A stretch of DNA of 64,000 nucleotides from Paractinoplanes pyxinae (GTDB lineage: Bacteria > Actinomycetota > Actinomycetes > Mycobacteriales > Micromonosporaceae), in contig NZ_JAPNTZ010000016.1 in NCBI RefSeq assembly GCF_026626335.1, forward strand, positions 1-64,000, in the 5' to 3' direction. Under the pieces are notes generated by a model. It saw only the letters and a list, made by a program, of their open reading frames with translations. It was not told where the DNA came from and did no database searches. Every line of letters begins with the position of its first letter. Positions within the stretch are counted from its first letter, which is position 1. A program made the position numbers and the translations under genes. This document shows, piece after piece, positions 1 through 8,743 of the stretch.

Positions 1-1
1 G

Positions 2-1609
2 TTCGACGTCGAGCCGGGAAAACTGGACGACAACGGTGACGAGTCGTTGACGACTGGCGACAAAGCGGCGCTGACCGACGGCGAGACTAACGAACAGGAT
101 CCAGGACTGCGTACGCCGGTATCCGGTGACGGCCCACCACCATCCGGCGAGACTCCGGGGGATGATCCACAGCCACAGCGGGTCCTTGTCGGTCAGATGC
201 CGGCGCAGGTCCGTGACGGGAGCGAGGTCAGCCTGATCGTCCACATCGCTCGATCCGTTCCGGTCGGACCACGCACGCGAAGCACCTTGATGAAGCCATG
301 GCCGATTCCCGCCGATGGCTCAGACGTAACGGTGGTGGTGCACGCAGATAACGGTCTAATTCCGCTCGGCCCGGTTCAGCAGGTCATCCGGGTTCCCGCC
401 AGTTCCGACTCCGACCCGGTGCGGTTCGCCTTCCGGGCTTCTCAGGTCGACGTCAGCAGAGTCGAGGTCACTACGTGGGCCGGTGGGAAATACCTCGCCA
501 AGCTCACCTTCGAAGTGTCGGTGACGGATCGGGGCCCGAATCTCGAACCGACCACCAAGGTTGCCACCGTCAACGATGTCGACCCCGAGGCCGGCGCGGT
601 GACCTTGCAGATACACCATGCCGATGGCCGCTACACATTCCAGCTCCATAATGATCAGTGCGTGTACGACCCAGTAATGGTCGCTGTCGAAGCCGGAGCG
701 GACGGTGTTCTGAGCCGGGCGCGGGAGACGCTGCGGCGGTTCGCGATGGACACCAAGACTCCGCCCTACAGCCCGGCAGTCGCCCGCGAATGGCTGCAAA
801 ACACAGGTGTGGGGCTGTGGAACAGCATCGTGCCCGAAGCCATCCGGGAGCAGTACCTGCAACTGCACAGCCGCATCAGTACCTTCTCGATCGCTACCGG
901 GAACGACGCCCTGCCCTGGGAATTGCTCTACCCGATGACGAAGACCCACGACGCCGGCTTCCTCGTCGACCAGTTCCCCGTCACCCGCACGGTCTTCAAC
1001 ACGGACAGATCACGCAGGATCAACCTGGGCGGCGCCCGGTTCGTCGAGGCAGCTCGATCCCCGGCCAATGCCTCCGCCGAATTCAAGGCGATCGGCCGGA
1101 TCGTGGCCCCCGGGCAAGAGTTGACCGTCGTCAACAACCTGAACGACCTGCTCCATCTCTTCGCCAGTGGTGAAGCCGGTCTGACCCACTTCGCCTGCCA
1201 CGCTACCTACCGCAATGACGGCTCCGGCGCGTCAATCTCGATGTGTGACGGTGATTTCACCCCGATGATGCTGGCAACGGCGAAGGCGAAAGAGACCCTG
1301 ACCGCCGGTCGTCCGCTCGTGTTCATCAATGCGTGCAGATCGGCGGGGGCAGAGCCGTACTTTACCGAGATGATGGGGTGGGCCCAACAGTTCCTCGGGG
1401 CCGGCGCTGGCGCCTTCGTCGGCACGTTGTGGGACGTGCGCAGCACCAGCGCCCAGAACTTCGCCGAAGAGTTCTACGGCCGCCTGATGACAGGCCAGAC
1501 GCTCGGGCTGGCCGCGATGCACGCCCGGAAAGCGGTCAAGAACGATATGGACCCGACCTGGCTCGCCTACACGGTTTACGGCGACGCCAATGCCCTCGCG
1601 TTCCAGTAG
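2..1609 (+). CDS. CHAT-domain (caspase-like) protein, 5' end outside window
   Basis: A protein whose C-terminal third is a CHAT domain, the caspase-HetF-associated peptidase fold used in prokaryotic conflict systems. Numbered from a TTG at 47, the catalytic dyad is visible as His385 in THFACHA and Cys430 in FINACRSAG, followed by the family's G-A-x-A-F-V-G-T-L-W-D-V strand. The N-terminal ~60 residues are low-complexity and acidic; the middle is beta-rich and unassigned. The reading frame is open back to base 2, so the true start is probably upstream and 47 is only an internal candidate. It is followed after 55 bp by a Trypco2-domain gene, which supports a regulated effector module. The CHAT call is strong; the cellular substrate cannot be seen. 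Confidence 0.85.
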   Translation, partial: FDVEPGKLDDNGDESLTTGDKAALTDGETNEQDPGLRTPVSGDGPPPSGETPGDDPQPQRVLVGQMPAQVRDGSEVSLIVHIARSVPVGPRTRSTLMKPWPIPADGSDVTVVVHADNGLIPLGPVQQVIRVPASSDSDPVRFAFRASQVDVSRVEVTTWAGGKYLAKLTFEVSVTDRGPNLEPTTKVATVNDVDPEAGAVTLQIHHADGRYTFQLHNDQCVYDPVMVAVEAGADGVLSRARETLRRFAMDTKTPPYSPAVAREWLQNTGVGLWNSIVPEAIREQYLQLHSRISTFSIATGNDALPWELLYPMTKTHDAGFLVDQFPVTRTVFNTDRSRRINLGGARFVEAARSPANASAEFKAIGRIVAPGQELTVVNNLNDLLHLFASGEAGLTHFACHATYRNDGSGASISMCDGDFTPMMLATAKAKETLTAGRPLVFINACRSAGAEPYFTEMMGWAQQFLGAGAGAFVGTLWDVRSTSAQNFAEEFYGRLMTGQTLGLAAMHARKAVKNDMDPTWLAYTVYGDANALAFQ

Positions 1610-1650
1610 TGGGCTTCCACGGCCGGCTACACCACGTGCCCGCAGACATG

Positions 1651-1656
1651 AGGAGG
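1651..1656 (+). promoter_or_regulatory. Shine-Dalgarno AGGAGG deciding the Trypco2 start
   Basis: A perfect AGGAGG lies 8 nt before the GTG at 1665 and selects that codon over the longer in-frame extension that would overlap the CHAT gene. Confidence 0.7.
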
Positions 1657-1664
1657 TCCGGTCG

Positions 1665-2171
1665 GTGCGAACAACTGACGACGGCGTACGAATTAGCGAC
1701 CTGATCACGGCTGTGAAGGACAGCGTGCGCGAGGCAAACCTCTCCGCCACCGACGCCGGCAGAGACCTGCGGGTCAGCAAGGTGGAGCTGACGCTGTCGA
1801 TTGTCGCGTCACGCGACGGCGGCGCCGGAATCGAGCTGAAGGTCCCGGTGATCGGGATGAAGCTCGGTGGCCGATACCGGCACGGCAGCTCGTCGTCTCA
1901 GACCTTGCAGGTGACGTTGGTGCCGGCCGCTTCCCCCGGGGCCGAGATACGCAGCGGGGACGTGGAGGAGGCTCTGGTCGACGCGATCAGCACCGTTCGC
2001 GCCGCGATCGTGGCCGCCTCGGACGGCGACGATCCCTTCGTCATGGAATCAAGCGTCATAACGCTGATTTTCGCGGTCACCGACACCGGGTCCATCTCAC
2101 TGCTCGGCGAGGGCGACCTCACAGACGAGACAACCAGCACGTTAGTCATGACGCTCGTCCCGACCGGCTGA
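1665..2171 (+). CDS. Trypco2-domain protein (trypsin-co-occurring domain 2)
   Basis: A 168-residue protein starting at GTG 1665, chosen because of the AGGAGG 8 nt upstream. The N-terminus (ISDLITAVKDSVREANLSA) is an amphipathic helix; the rest is a beta-sandwich-like pattern with a glycine-rich turn (IGMKLGGRYRHGSSSSQ) and alternating hydrophobic strands such as SKVELTLSIV. This matches the Trypco2 family, which is found next to or fused with trypsin-like, CHAT and TIR effectors in actinobacterial conflict systems. Its position 55 bp after a CHAT gene fits that pattern. It is thought to be a regulatory or adaptor domain; no catalytic residues are apparent. Assignment is by recognised sequence pattern. 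Confidence 0.75.
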   Translation: MRTTDDGVRISDLITAVKDSVREANLSATDAGRDLRVSKVELTLSIVASRDGGAGIELKVPVIGMKLGGRYRHGSSSSQTLQVTLVPAASPGAEIRSGDVEEALVDAISTVRAAIVAASDGDDPFVMESSVITLIFAVTDTGSISLLGEGDLTDETTSTLVMTLVPTG

Positions 2172-2334
2172 AAGCGAACTCGTCATACCGAGGACGCAAT
2201 TGACGCGCCTCGAGCGCAACGGCCAACGCCCGCACGAAGTCGCTCTTGTCATCGGCGCATGTGAAATGAGGACGCGTTACTTCACATTCGGCGGCTAACG
2301 ACGGATCGTCCGCCGCCGATTGTGCCCGGGGGCC
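2146..2334 (-). pseudogene. TIR-domain remnant
   Basis: A reverse-strand frame open between stops encodes about 62 residues containing DKSDFVRALAVALEARQLR followed by PRYDEFAF. This matches the first helix and second strand of bacterial TIR domains, usually of the form (S/A)-E-D-K-x-x-F-V-R-x-L-A-x-A-L-x-x-x-G-L-x-V-W-Y-D-E-F. The frame ends at a TGA just after this motif and has no good start, so only the N-terminal quarter of a TIR domain survives. It overlaps the 3' end of the Trypco2 gene in the opposite orientation. It is most likely debris of a third effector at this locus; chance similarity is possible. Confidence 0.5.
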
Positions 2335-2747
2335 TCAACTGAGCCCTCGAGCCAGCGGTACGCGCAAGAACTCGCGCCGATGTCCACCGTCGGCTAGCGC
2401 CGGGAACATTCGGCACGGCCCTGACAGATCAAGCACGACAGCTGAGCGAAGCCTTGGTCATCCTGCTCAGCGCCGATCGAGCATAATCGGCCCGACTGAC
2501 AACCGGACCGGGGCGTGTGGGGTTCCACTCGACGTGAAGTGACCGCTTCAGACAGGACCTGGCCTGCGTTGGGCAGAAGTGTGTGCCCAGGCCGACACGA
2601 ACCAGTGCCCCACATTTCTTGCTCATGGGCACACTGGCCGTCACGAGCACTCTCCGATGCCCTCGCTGAGCGCGGGCGGATCTAAGGCATTCACGGCGGT
2701 GGGGTCAGCCGGAGGGTCACCCGGGGGTCTACCGGAGTGACTGCCGG
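2335..2747. other. Non-coding stretch, nothing recognised
   Basis: About 410 bp without a convincing reading frame on either strand. Base composition is less biased than in neighbouring genes, and the two short reverse-strand frames here have no family resemblance or ribosome binding site. It may be decayed sequence continuing from the TIR remnant. Confidence 0.5.
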
Positions 2748-2771
2748 GTGGCGGGCGGCGACTGTGGACCT

Positions 2772-3833
2772 GTGCGACTTATTGCCTTGGCGGCAGCAGC
2801 GACAGTGCTCGTGGCGACAAGTGCCGCCGCGGGTTCGGATGAGCTTCGGCGTGATGCCGCGGCGTTGAGGGCGACCGGCGTGACCAGCGTTCTGGCCCGG
2901 CTGGAGACCCGGGCGGGGGTACAGGTGGTTCGGTCGGGGCGCGACGTCCCGTACGACCCCTACCTGCGGATCGGGAGCACCACCAAGACGTTCACCGCCG
3001 TGGTGGTGCTTCAGCTGGTCGGTGAGGGGCGGCTGACGTTGGACGATCCGGTCGAGAGGTGGCTGCCGGGGGTGGTGGGAGGCCGCCCGATTTCGGTACG
3101 GCAGCTTCTGCAGCACACCAGCGGGCTGTGCGACTACTCGTCCGACCTGATCGGGGACTACGCCACGCCGGAGGGCTATCTGCGGGAGCGGGACCGGCCG
3201 TACACGCCGGAGCAGCTTGTCGCTATCAGCGTGAGCCATCCGCCGGGTGGCACCGGGTGGGCGTACTCGAACACCAACTACGTGCTGGCGGGGATGCTGA
3301 TCGAGGCGGTCACCGGGCGCGGCTGGGCTCGGGAGGTGGACGCCCGCATCATCGGGCCGCTGGGTCTGCGGCACACCCGCACCGGATACGTGCGCTCGCT
3401 GCCCGCGCCGCACGCCATCAACTACATGCAGTTCGCGCCGGGCGGGCCGCTGGTGGATACGACCATCGCGATCCGGGGGCTGGACAGCGACGCCGACGGG
3501 TCGATGGTCAGTACGGCGTCCGACCTCAATCGGTTCTTCGCCGCTCTGGCCGGCGGCCGCCTGCTCAAGCCGGCTCAGCAGGCGCAGATGCGCACCGTGG
3601 TCGCGATGCCGGGCTCGGCGACCCGGTCCGGGCTGGGCCTGTTCTGGTATCCGCTGTCTTGCGGCGGTGGCTGCTGGCGGCACGGCGGCACTGGCTTCGG
3701 CTACCAGGCCGAGCCCGCCTTCACCGACGACGGACGTCGGCTGGCCGTGTCGGTCTTCACCAACACCGGCGACCCCGAGCTGGCCGAGAACCGCCAGAGG
3801 CTGCTCGACGACCTGATCGATCACGCCTTCTGA
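2772..3833 (+). CDS. Secreted serine hydrolase (beta-lactamase / D-Ala-D-Ala carboxypeptidase, class C-like)
   Basis: A 353-residue member of the beta-lactamase-like S12 peptidase family, likely a D,D-carboxypeptidase or esterase acting outside the membrane. From GTG 2772 the N-terminus is a clean signal peptide (VRLIALAAAATVLVATSAAAG). The SxxK motif is Ser69-T-T-Lys72, the YxN motif is Tyr165-S-N, and the third motif is HGG at His304 in place of KTG, as is common in this family. Length and motif spacing are complete. An in-frame GTG at 2748 would add eight residues before the signal peptide and is less likely. It has no operon partner and ends just before a strong hairpin. Confidence 0.9.
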   Translation: MRLIALAAAATVLVATSAAAGSDELRRDAAALRATGVTSVLARLETRAGVQVVRSGRDVPYDPYLRIGSTTKTFTAVVVLQLVGEGRLTLDDPVERWLPGVVGGRPISVRQLLQHTSGLCDYSSDLIGDYATPEGYLRERDRPYTPEQLVAISVSHPPGGTGWAYSNTNYVLAGMLIEAVTGRGWAREVDARIIGPLGLRHTRTGYVRSLPAPHAINYMQFAPGGPLVDTTIAIRGLDSDADGSMVSTASDLNRFFAALAGGRLLKPAQQAQMRTVVAMPGSATRSGLGLFWYPLSCGGGCWRHGGTGFGYQAEPAFTDDGRRLAVSVFTNTGDPELAENRQRLLDDLIDHAF

Positions 3834-3857
3834 TGATGCGACCGTGGCCGGGCGTGC

Positions 3858-3891
3858 GGGAGGCCGGCTCGCGGGTGCGAGCCGGCCTCCC
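3858..3891. terminator. Bidirectional hairpin terminator
   Basis: A perfect 15-bp stem (3858-3872 with 3877-3891) around a GGGT loop sits in the 63-bp gap between two convergent genes. No U-tract follows, as usual in high-GC actinobacteria. Confidence 0.8.
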
Positions 3892-3896
3892 AAGGG

Positions 3897-6521
3897 TTAC
3901 TCGGCGGCGGTCACCGTCGCTGAGAAGGCGCCGGCCTTGAGGGCGGCGGTCTGGCCGTCGATGACCAGCGTGTACGTGCCCGCGGCGGGGAAGGCGCACT
4001 GCCCGTTGGTGATCGGGGCACCGGATCCGCAGGCGGGGGTGCCCTGGTCGGTCAGGACGACAATTGACCGCTGCTCTCCCGACTCGCTGACGGCGCTTAC
4101 GTCGTACGTACCGGCCGCTGGAATCGTCACCCGGCGGCAGCGGACGTCGCTGAACGGGTCGGTTGACGGCTTGCCGGGCTCGACCACCGGACAGCCCACC
4201 GGCGCGGTGACCGAGCGGATCTGGATCTCGTCGAAGTCCCTGTCGGCGCCGGCGCGGCTCGACGCCACGTAGGTGCCGCCGGCGGTCAGCTCGCACGGCG
4301 GGTTGGTGGAGCGCCACGGGAAGGCGCAGACCGGGGTGCCGTCCGCCTTGTCGACGTCGATGCTGCCGCCCTCGGCGAAGCCGATCACCTTCTCGCCGGC
4401 CGAGGCGGTGAACCGGACGCAGTGCGACTCCAGCGGGTCACTGTGCGGCACGCGCACCGAGGGCGCGTTCCACGCCGTGCTGATGTCGGCCGTGCAGTCG
4501 GCCGCGTCGCGCAGGGTGGCGACGAGCCGGTAGCCGAAATCGGTGGCGCCGGACTCGTTGCCCAGCTTGATCGTGTAGTCGCCGGCCTCGCTGATGCGGC
4601 AGCTGAATATCCGGCCCCTCAGTAGCAGGCAGACCCGGCTGTCGTCGGCGGCATGGACCCAGCCGGAACCGGGCAGAGGCGGCCCGTCGATCCGGATGGT
4701 GTGCCACCCGGCGGACAGATGGATCGGGTGGCAGCCGAGTTTGCCGGGCGGGACGGTGACCGTGGCGATCTGGTCGGCGGCCAGCGGCCCGTAGCGGCTC
4801 TCGGTCAGCGGCGCCACCGGGCCGCACGTGGCCGGGGGCGGCGGATCGGTCGGCGGCGGCGGTGTCTCGCCGCGCTCGATCTTGGTGATGCGGTAGCGGG
4901 CCGCCGTCGGCTGGCCGGTCAGTACGAGCGTGGTCGTGAGGCTGGTCTCCAGCGAACAGGTGAACGTGGTCGCGTCGCCCGGGTCGCAGGGCGGCCCGGC
5001 GTTGTAGACGACCTCGGCGTCGACCGAGTTGGAGCCGGACAGCCGCTCGACGGCGATGTCCATCTCGCCGGTCTTGTCGGCCACGAAGGTGAAGCAGTTC
5101 GTGAACCTGTCCCGGCCGAACTGGGCGACCACGTCGGGCGTCCACGGCCGGCAGCTCTCGCTGATCGCGTTGCGCCGCAGGGCGAACACGTAGTCGCCGG
5201 TCGCGCCGCCGGGGGCGGTCAGAAGCAGCCGGTACGTCCGGGAACCGCTCAGCGTGCAGTCGGACGACGTGCAGAGAAGCGTGCCGTCGTCGCCGTAGAC
5301 GCGCGGGAGCGGGCTGGCCGCACCGGTCGCTCCGGCCGGGTACACCAGGTGCGTCTCGAGGCCGTCCGGGAGCTCGAACTGGTAGCAGTCGACCTGACCC
5401 GCCGCGCGGAACCGGCCGCGCTTGCCCGGCTCGTCCAGTCCGTACGCGGAAATGGTCGTGCAACCCGGCGCCGTCGACGGGACGAAGGTGGTCGTGAACG
5501 ACTCGTCCCGGACCTGGGAGCTCATGCTGCCGATGATCAGGGTGTAGGTGCCCGCCGCGGTGAACGTGCACGTGTCCCCGTCGACGTACGGGTATCCGCT
5601 GGTGCTGCAGGGCAGGCTGCCGTCGGCGGCCATGATCACGAAGTTCGGGGCGGTCCCGTCGGCGTCCACGGTGCCGACGAAGTACGTACCCGGCTCGGTG
5701 ACTTTGAGCGTGCGGCAGCGGACCACGTTGCGATCGCCCGGCGTCGCGCCGAACTTGCCCGGCCGGACCGTGGGGCAGCCCTTGACCGGGCTGAGCGACC
5801 GGACCTGGATCTCGCTGGTCGTCCGGCTCGGCTCGGCCACCGAGATCGCGCGGTAGAGCCCGTCGGCGGTGAGCTCGCACGGGCCGTAGCGCTCGGTGGG
5901 CACAGTGCAGACCAGCTTGTCGGCGGCGTCGCGGACGGCGATGCGGCCGGAGCTGCTGTACGCGAGGATCCGCTCGCCGGCCGAGCCGGTGAACCGTACA
6001 CACTGAACCTCGACGCCGACCGCGGGGAAGCGCACGCGGGCCGCGTTCCAGGCCGTGCCGACGCGAGTGGTGCAGCGGGCCGGGTTCTCGGACGTCACCG
6101 CGATCTTGTAGTCGACCGGCGTGGGACCGCGCAGGTTCTGCACCACGACGGTGTAGTCGCCGGCGACCGGGACGTCGCACTCCCACTGGTAGCCCGGCGG
6201 GGCCGTGCACACCGCCGCGCCCTGCGCGTCCTGCAGGGTCGCCGAGCGCAGCGCGGTGAAGCCGGTGAACTGGATGAAGTGGCGACCGGCGCTGAGCCGG
6301 ACGTCGTGGCAGCGCGTCTCGCCGCGGGCGATCGTGCCGGAGCCGATCTGGTCGGCCGACAGCCGGCCGAACTGCCCCTCGACCAGAGGCGAACAGGTTG
6401 CGTCGGACGACGACGACGGCGAAGCGGCCGCGGGTGCGGCCGGCTCGGCGGCGTACGCGGTGCTGGTGAGCCCGGACGCCAGAATCAGGCCGCACGCCAG
6501 TGCGGCACCCCAACGTTTCAA
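3897..6521 (-). CDS. Large secreted protein with internally duplicated beta-rich repeats
   Basis: An 874-residue exported protein starting at TTG 6521 after GGGGGAA. It has a signal peptide (cleavage after A-Y-A-A around residue 25) and then a clear tandem duplication. The block at about 41-345 recurs at about 570-874, with shared landmarks such as G-x-L-x-A-D-Q-I, L-S-A-G-x-H, (A/S)-A-G-E-(R/K), P-C-E-L-T-A and E-I-Q-(V/I)-R-S. The two copies are separated by a distinct middle region and a proline-rich linker (GETPPPPTDPPPP, about residue 553). Paired cysteines recur once per module, suggesting disulfides. The modules resemble pre-peptidase C-terminal-type beta-sandwiches, but I do not recognise a named family. 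The role is probably extracellular binding or structural. Confidence 0.7.
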   Translation of the reverse strand: MKRWGAALACGLILASGLTSTAYAAEPAAPAAASPSSSSDATCSPLVEGQFGRLSADQIGSGTIARGETRCHDVRLSAGRHFIQFTGFTALRSATLQDAQGAAVCTAPPGYQWECDVPVAGDYTVVVQNLRGPTPVDYKIAVTSENPARCTTRVGTAWNAARVRFPAVGVEVQCVRFTGSAGERILAYSSSGRIAVRDAADKLVCTVPTERYGPCELTADGLYRAISVAEPSRTTSEIQVRSLSPVKGCPTVRPGKFGATPGDRNVVRCRTLKVTEPGTYFVGTVDADGTAPNFVIMAADGSLPCSTSGYPYVDGDTCTFTAAGTYTLIIGSMSSQVRDESFTTTFVPSTAPGCTTISAYGLDEPGKRGRFRAAGQVDCYQFELPDGLETHLVYPAGATGAASPLPRVYGDDGTLLCTSSDCTLSGSRTYRLLLTAPGGATGDYVFALRRNAISESCRPWTPDVVAQFGRDRFTNCFTFVADKTGEMDIAVERLSGSNSVDAEVVYNAGPPCDPGDATTFTCSLETSLTTTLVLTGQPTAARYRITKIERGETPPPPTDPPPPATCGPVAPLTESRYGPLAADQIATVTVPPGKLGCHPIHLSAGWHTIRIDGPPLPGSGWVHAADDSRVCLLLRGRIFSCRISEAGDYTIKLGNESGATDFGYRLVATLRDAADCTADISTAWNAPSVRVPHSDPLESHCVRFTASAGEKVIGFAEGGSIDVDKADGTPVCAFPWRSTNPPCELTAGGTYVASSRAGADRDFDEIQIRSVTAPVGCPVVEPGKPSTDPFSDVRCRRVTIPAAGTYDVSAVSESGEQRSIVVLTDQGTPACGSGAPITNGQCAFPAAGTYTLVIDGQTAALKAGAFSATVTAAE

Positions 6522-6750
6522 GTGTTCCCCCGTGGTTCCGTCGGTGATGTGCCAGTAGGGATATCACGAACGACTTGCATCCCTCTATCCCGCGACGAGC
6601 CTCGGAACAAGCAATGTGGAGAAATATGCGTAACGTCGATGCGTCTTTCGCGTACGTCCCCGCCGGTCGCAGCGTTCGGCCCGCCGATCCTGGTCGGGTG
6701 GCCACCACCTACCCTGAGCCCAAGATCGCGGTCGAGCGGACGGAGCCGCC

Positions 6751-7701
6751 ATGCTGCACGTACGGGTCATCTCGCCGGCCGCGGTCACCGATCGGCTGAC
6801 GAAGCACCTGACCGGCGCCGAGGCCGTCACCCACCTGATGGTCCTCGACGGCGCCGCGAAGGTCCCGCCCGGCGACGTCATCGAGTTCGACGTGGTGCGA
6901 GAGGGCGCCAGCCGGGTCCTCGACGACCTGCGCGACCTCGGGCTCGAACGCGACGGGGCGATCGTCGTCGAACGCATCGACACTGCCCTGTCCGCGTCGG
7001 CCGACCGCGCGGCCCGGCGGGTGCCCGGTCTCGGCGTGGACGCGGTCGTCTGGCACGAGATCGAGCACCAGACCGGCGAGGAGGCCACCCTGTCGGCCTC
7101 CTACCTGGCCTTCATGATCGTCGCCATGATCATCGCTGCTGTCGGCGTGCTGCTCGACCAGCCGATCCTGATCGTCGGCTCGATGGTCGTCGGGCCCGAG
7201 TTCGGGCCGCTCGCCGCGCTGAGTGTCGGCCTTGTCAAACGCAAGTTCCCCATGGTGCGCCGGTCACTGATCGCGCTCGGGGTCGGGTTCCCGGTCGGCA
7301 TGCTGGTGACCGTCCTGGCGGTATGGCTGCTCACCGCGGCCGATCTCGTCGACAAGTCGATGCTGCTGGACGAACGGCCGCTGACCGACTTCATCTGGCG
7401 GCCGGACGCTCTTTCCTGGGTCATCGGATTCCTGGGCGGCGTCGCCGGCATCCTGTCGCTGACCTCGGCCAAGGCCGGCACCCTGGTCGGAGTCCTGATC
7501 TCGGTCACGACGATTCCGGCGGCAGCCAACGCCGCCGTCGCGCTGGCCTACGGCGTACGGGCGGAGGTGTTCGGGTCGACGCTGCAGCTCGTGATCAACC
7601 TGGCCGCCATCGTCGTCGGCGGTGTCCTCACTCTCGCCGTCCAGCAGGTCGTCTGGAGCCGCGCACACCTGGGCGGGTCGAGAGCCGCGAACAAGTCGTG
7701 A
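6751..7701 (+). CDS. DUF389 family membrane protein
   Basis: A 316-residue integral membrane protein. Residues 1-105 are a soluble alpha/beta domain (MLHVRVISPAAVTDRL). This is followed by membrane segments, the first two carrying the DUF389 signature around ASYLAFMIVAMIIAAVGVLLD, IVGSMVVGPEFGPLAAL and later GILSLTSAKAGTLVGVLISVTT. This matches the TIGR00341/DUF389 group, whose transport function is unknown. GGAG lies 6 nt before ATG 6751. It has no obvious operon partner: it is divergent from the secreted repeat protein and convergent with the DUF1048 operon. Confidence 0.85.
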   Translation: MLHVRVISPAAVTDRLTKHLTGAEAVTHLMVLDGAAKVPPGDVIEFDVVREGASRVLDDLRDLGLERDGAIVVERIDTALSASADRAARRVPGLGVDAVVWHEIEHQTGEEATLSASYLAFMIVAMIIAAVGVLLDQPILIVGSMVVGPEFGPLAALSVGLVKRKFPMVRRSLIALGVGFPVGMLVTVLAVWLLTAADLVDKSMLLDERPLTDFIWRPDALSWVIGFLGGVAGILSLTSAKAGTLVGVLISVTTIPAAANAAVALAYGVRAEVFGSTLQLVINLAAIVVGGVLTLAVQQVVWSRAHLGGSRAANKS

Positions 7702-7755
7702 AATGGGCCGGCCCGGCGCCCGCGATGCCACAGCAGGAAGGAGACGTACACGCAA

Positions 7756-8043
7756 TCAATCGATGTCGGCGTAGGTGGGCGAATCCTTGATCAACTCGTC
7801 GACGAAGGCGGCGACATCGGCACCGGTGACCTCGAGAACGCCGCGGCCGGCTGCGGCGCCCTCCTCGAAGAAGCCGACGAGACCCGGAAGCAGGTCGCCA
7901 TCGACCAGGTCGACCGGCCCGACCTTGAACAGGTAGCGCTGGATCTCGTCGTAGACGATCCGATAGTCGGGCGGGAGCGCCTTCACCCGGGCGACGTGCC
8001 CCCGCCACTGCTTCTTGCCCTCGATCATGTCTTGAATGCCCAT
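7756..8043 (-). CDS. DUF1048 family protein (second copy of the operon)
   Basis: A 95-residue helical protein of the DUF1048 family, a small group nearly always encoded beside PadR regulators and of unknown biochemical role. The family pattern is seen in W-R-x-x-x-A-R-V-K-A-L-P-x-D-Y-x-x-x-Y-D-E-I-Q-x-Y-L-F and the terminal G-x-D-V-A-A-F-x-D-E-L. It begins 1 bp after its paralogue stops and is the last gene of the padR operon. Confidence 0.85.
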   Translation of the reverse strand: MGIQDMIEGKKQWRGHVARVKALPPDYRIVYDEIQRYLFKVGPVDLVDGDLLPGLVGFFEEGAAAGRGVLEVTGADVAAFVDELIKDSPTYADID

Positions 8044-8044
8044 G

Positions 8045-8401
8045 TCAGCCTCCCAGCCGAGCCAGCTTGCGGGCGACGTTGCGGTTCAGCTGCTCACGCC
8101 ACCGGTCGCGGTAGTTCCGGGCGCCGGCCCCGCCGGCCAGCGCCGCCGAGAAGCCCGCGATGCCGTCGCCAAGCACCTCGTGGACGCCCTGACCGTCGGC
8201 CGAGGCCTCCTCCAGCAGCCCGAGGGCCGCATCGGCGATCGGCGTCAGATTGCGCCCCGTGAAGCTCCCGTACGAGAAAAGGTGGGTGACGATCTGCTCC
8301 CACGCCGCCTGATAGTCGGCCGGCAACGCCTGCGCCCGCGCATCGAACCCCTTCCAGTCCCGGGTGAGATCGCTGCCCGTGATGGTCTCCCAGAAGCTCA
8401 T
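8045..8401 (-). CDS. DUF1048 family protein (first copy of the operon)
   Basis: A 118-residue DUF1048 protein. It parallels its neighbour along the whole length: D-W-K-G-F-D-A-R-A-Q-A-L-P-A-D-Y here matches the motif in the next gene, and both keep the G-x-G-V-(L/H)-E-V motif. The start at ATG 8401 overlaps the padR stop by 4 bp, so the two are translationally coupled. A longer frame upstream of this ATG is only the padR gene out of frame. The C-terminus adds a basic tail (RDRWREQLNRNVARKLARL) absent from the second copy. Confidence 0.85.
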   Translation of the reverse strand: MSFWETITGSDLTRDWKGFDARAQALPADYQAAWEQIVTHLFSYGSFTGRNLTPIADAALGLLEEASADGQGVHEVLGDGIAGFSAALAGGAGARNYRDRWREQLNRNVARKLARLGG

Positions 8402-8724
8402 GCCCCGCCCTCCTTGAGTTTGCCGATCCGCGACGACACGTACTGCCACTTGGCCCAGAACGTCGCGAGCTCGGTGCGCCCCGCGTCGTTCAGCGCATAG
8501 AACTTGCGCGGCGGCCCCACTTCGGACGGCCGCTTCGTCACCTGGACCAGACCGTTGCGCTCCAGCCGCAGCAGGATGGTGTACACCGTGCCGTCGATGA
8601 CGTCGGCGAAGCCGAGGTCGTTGAGCCGGCGCGTGATGGCGTAGCCGTACGTCTCCTCGCGGCTGATGATTTCGAGCACACAGCCTTCGAGCGTGCCCTT
8701 CAGCATTTCGGTCAGGTCTTCCAC
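8398..8724 (-). CDS. PadR-family transcriptional repressor
   Basis: A 108-residue winged-helix regulator of the short PadR class. The family core is plain: L-K-G-T-L-E-G-C-V-L-E-I-I-S, E-T-Y-G-Y-A-I, the recognition/wing part D-G-T-V-Y-T-I-L-L-R-L-E-R-x-G-L-V, and G-P-P-R-K-F-Y-A-L-N-x-x-G. I start it at GTG 8724 because GGGAG lies about 6 nt upstream; ATG 8706 would remove six residues. It heads an operon with two DUF1048 genes through a 4-bp overlap. The GTAC-rich repeats directly upstream are its likely autoregulatory operator. Confidence 0.88.
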   Translation of the reverse strand: MEDLTEMLKGTLEGCVLEIISREETYGYAITRRLNDLGFADVIDGTVYTILLRLERNGLVQVTKRPSEVGPPRKFYALNDAGRTELATFWAKWQYVSSRIGKLKEGGA

Positions 8725-8743
8725 CGCGGCTCCCGTCCGACCG

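Noticed and set aside
2394..2650. Two overlapping short reverse-strand frames in the gap after the TIR remnant
   Set aside because: No ribosome site, no similarity recognised, and they overlap each other in different frames.
4653..7790. A 1045-codon open frame on the + strand
   Set aside because: It runs opposite the secreted repeat gene and through the DUF389 gene in another frame; its translation is Arg/Gly/Pro-rich with no family resemblance. Long false frames are normal at this GC content.
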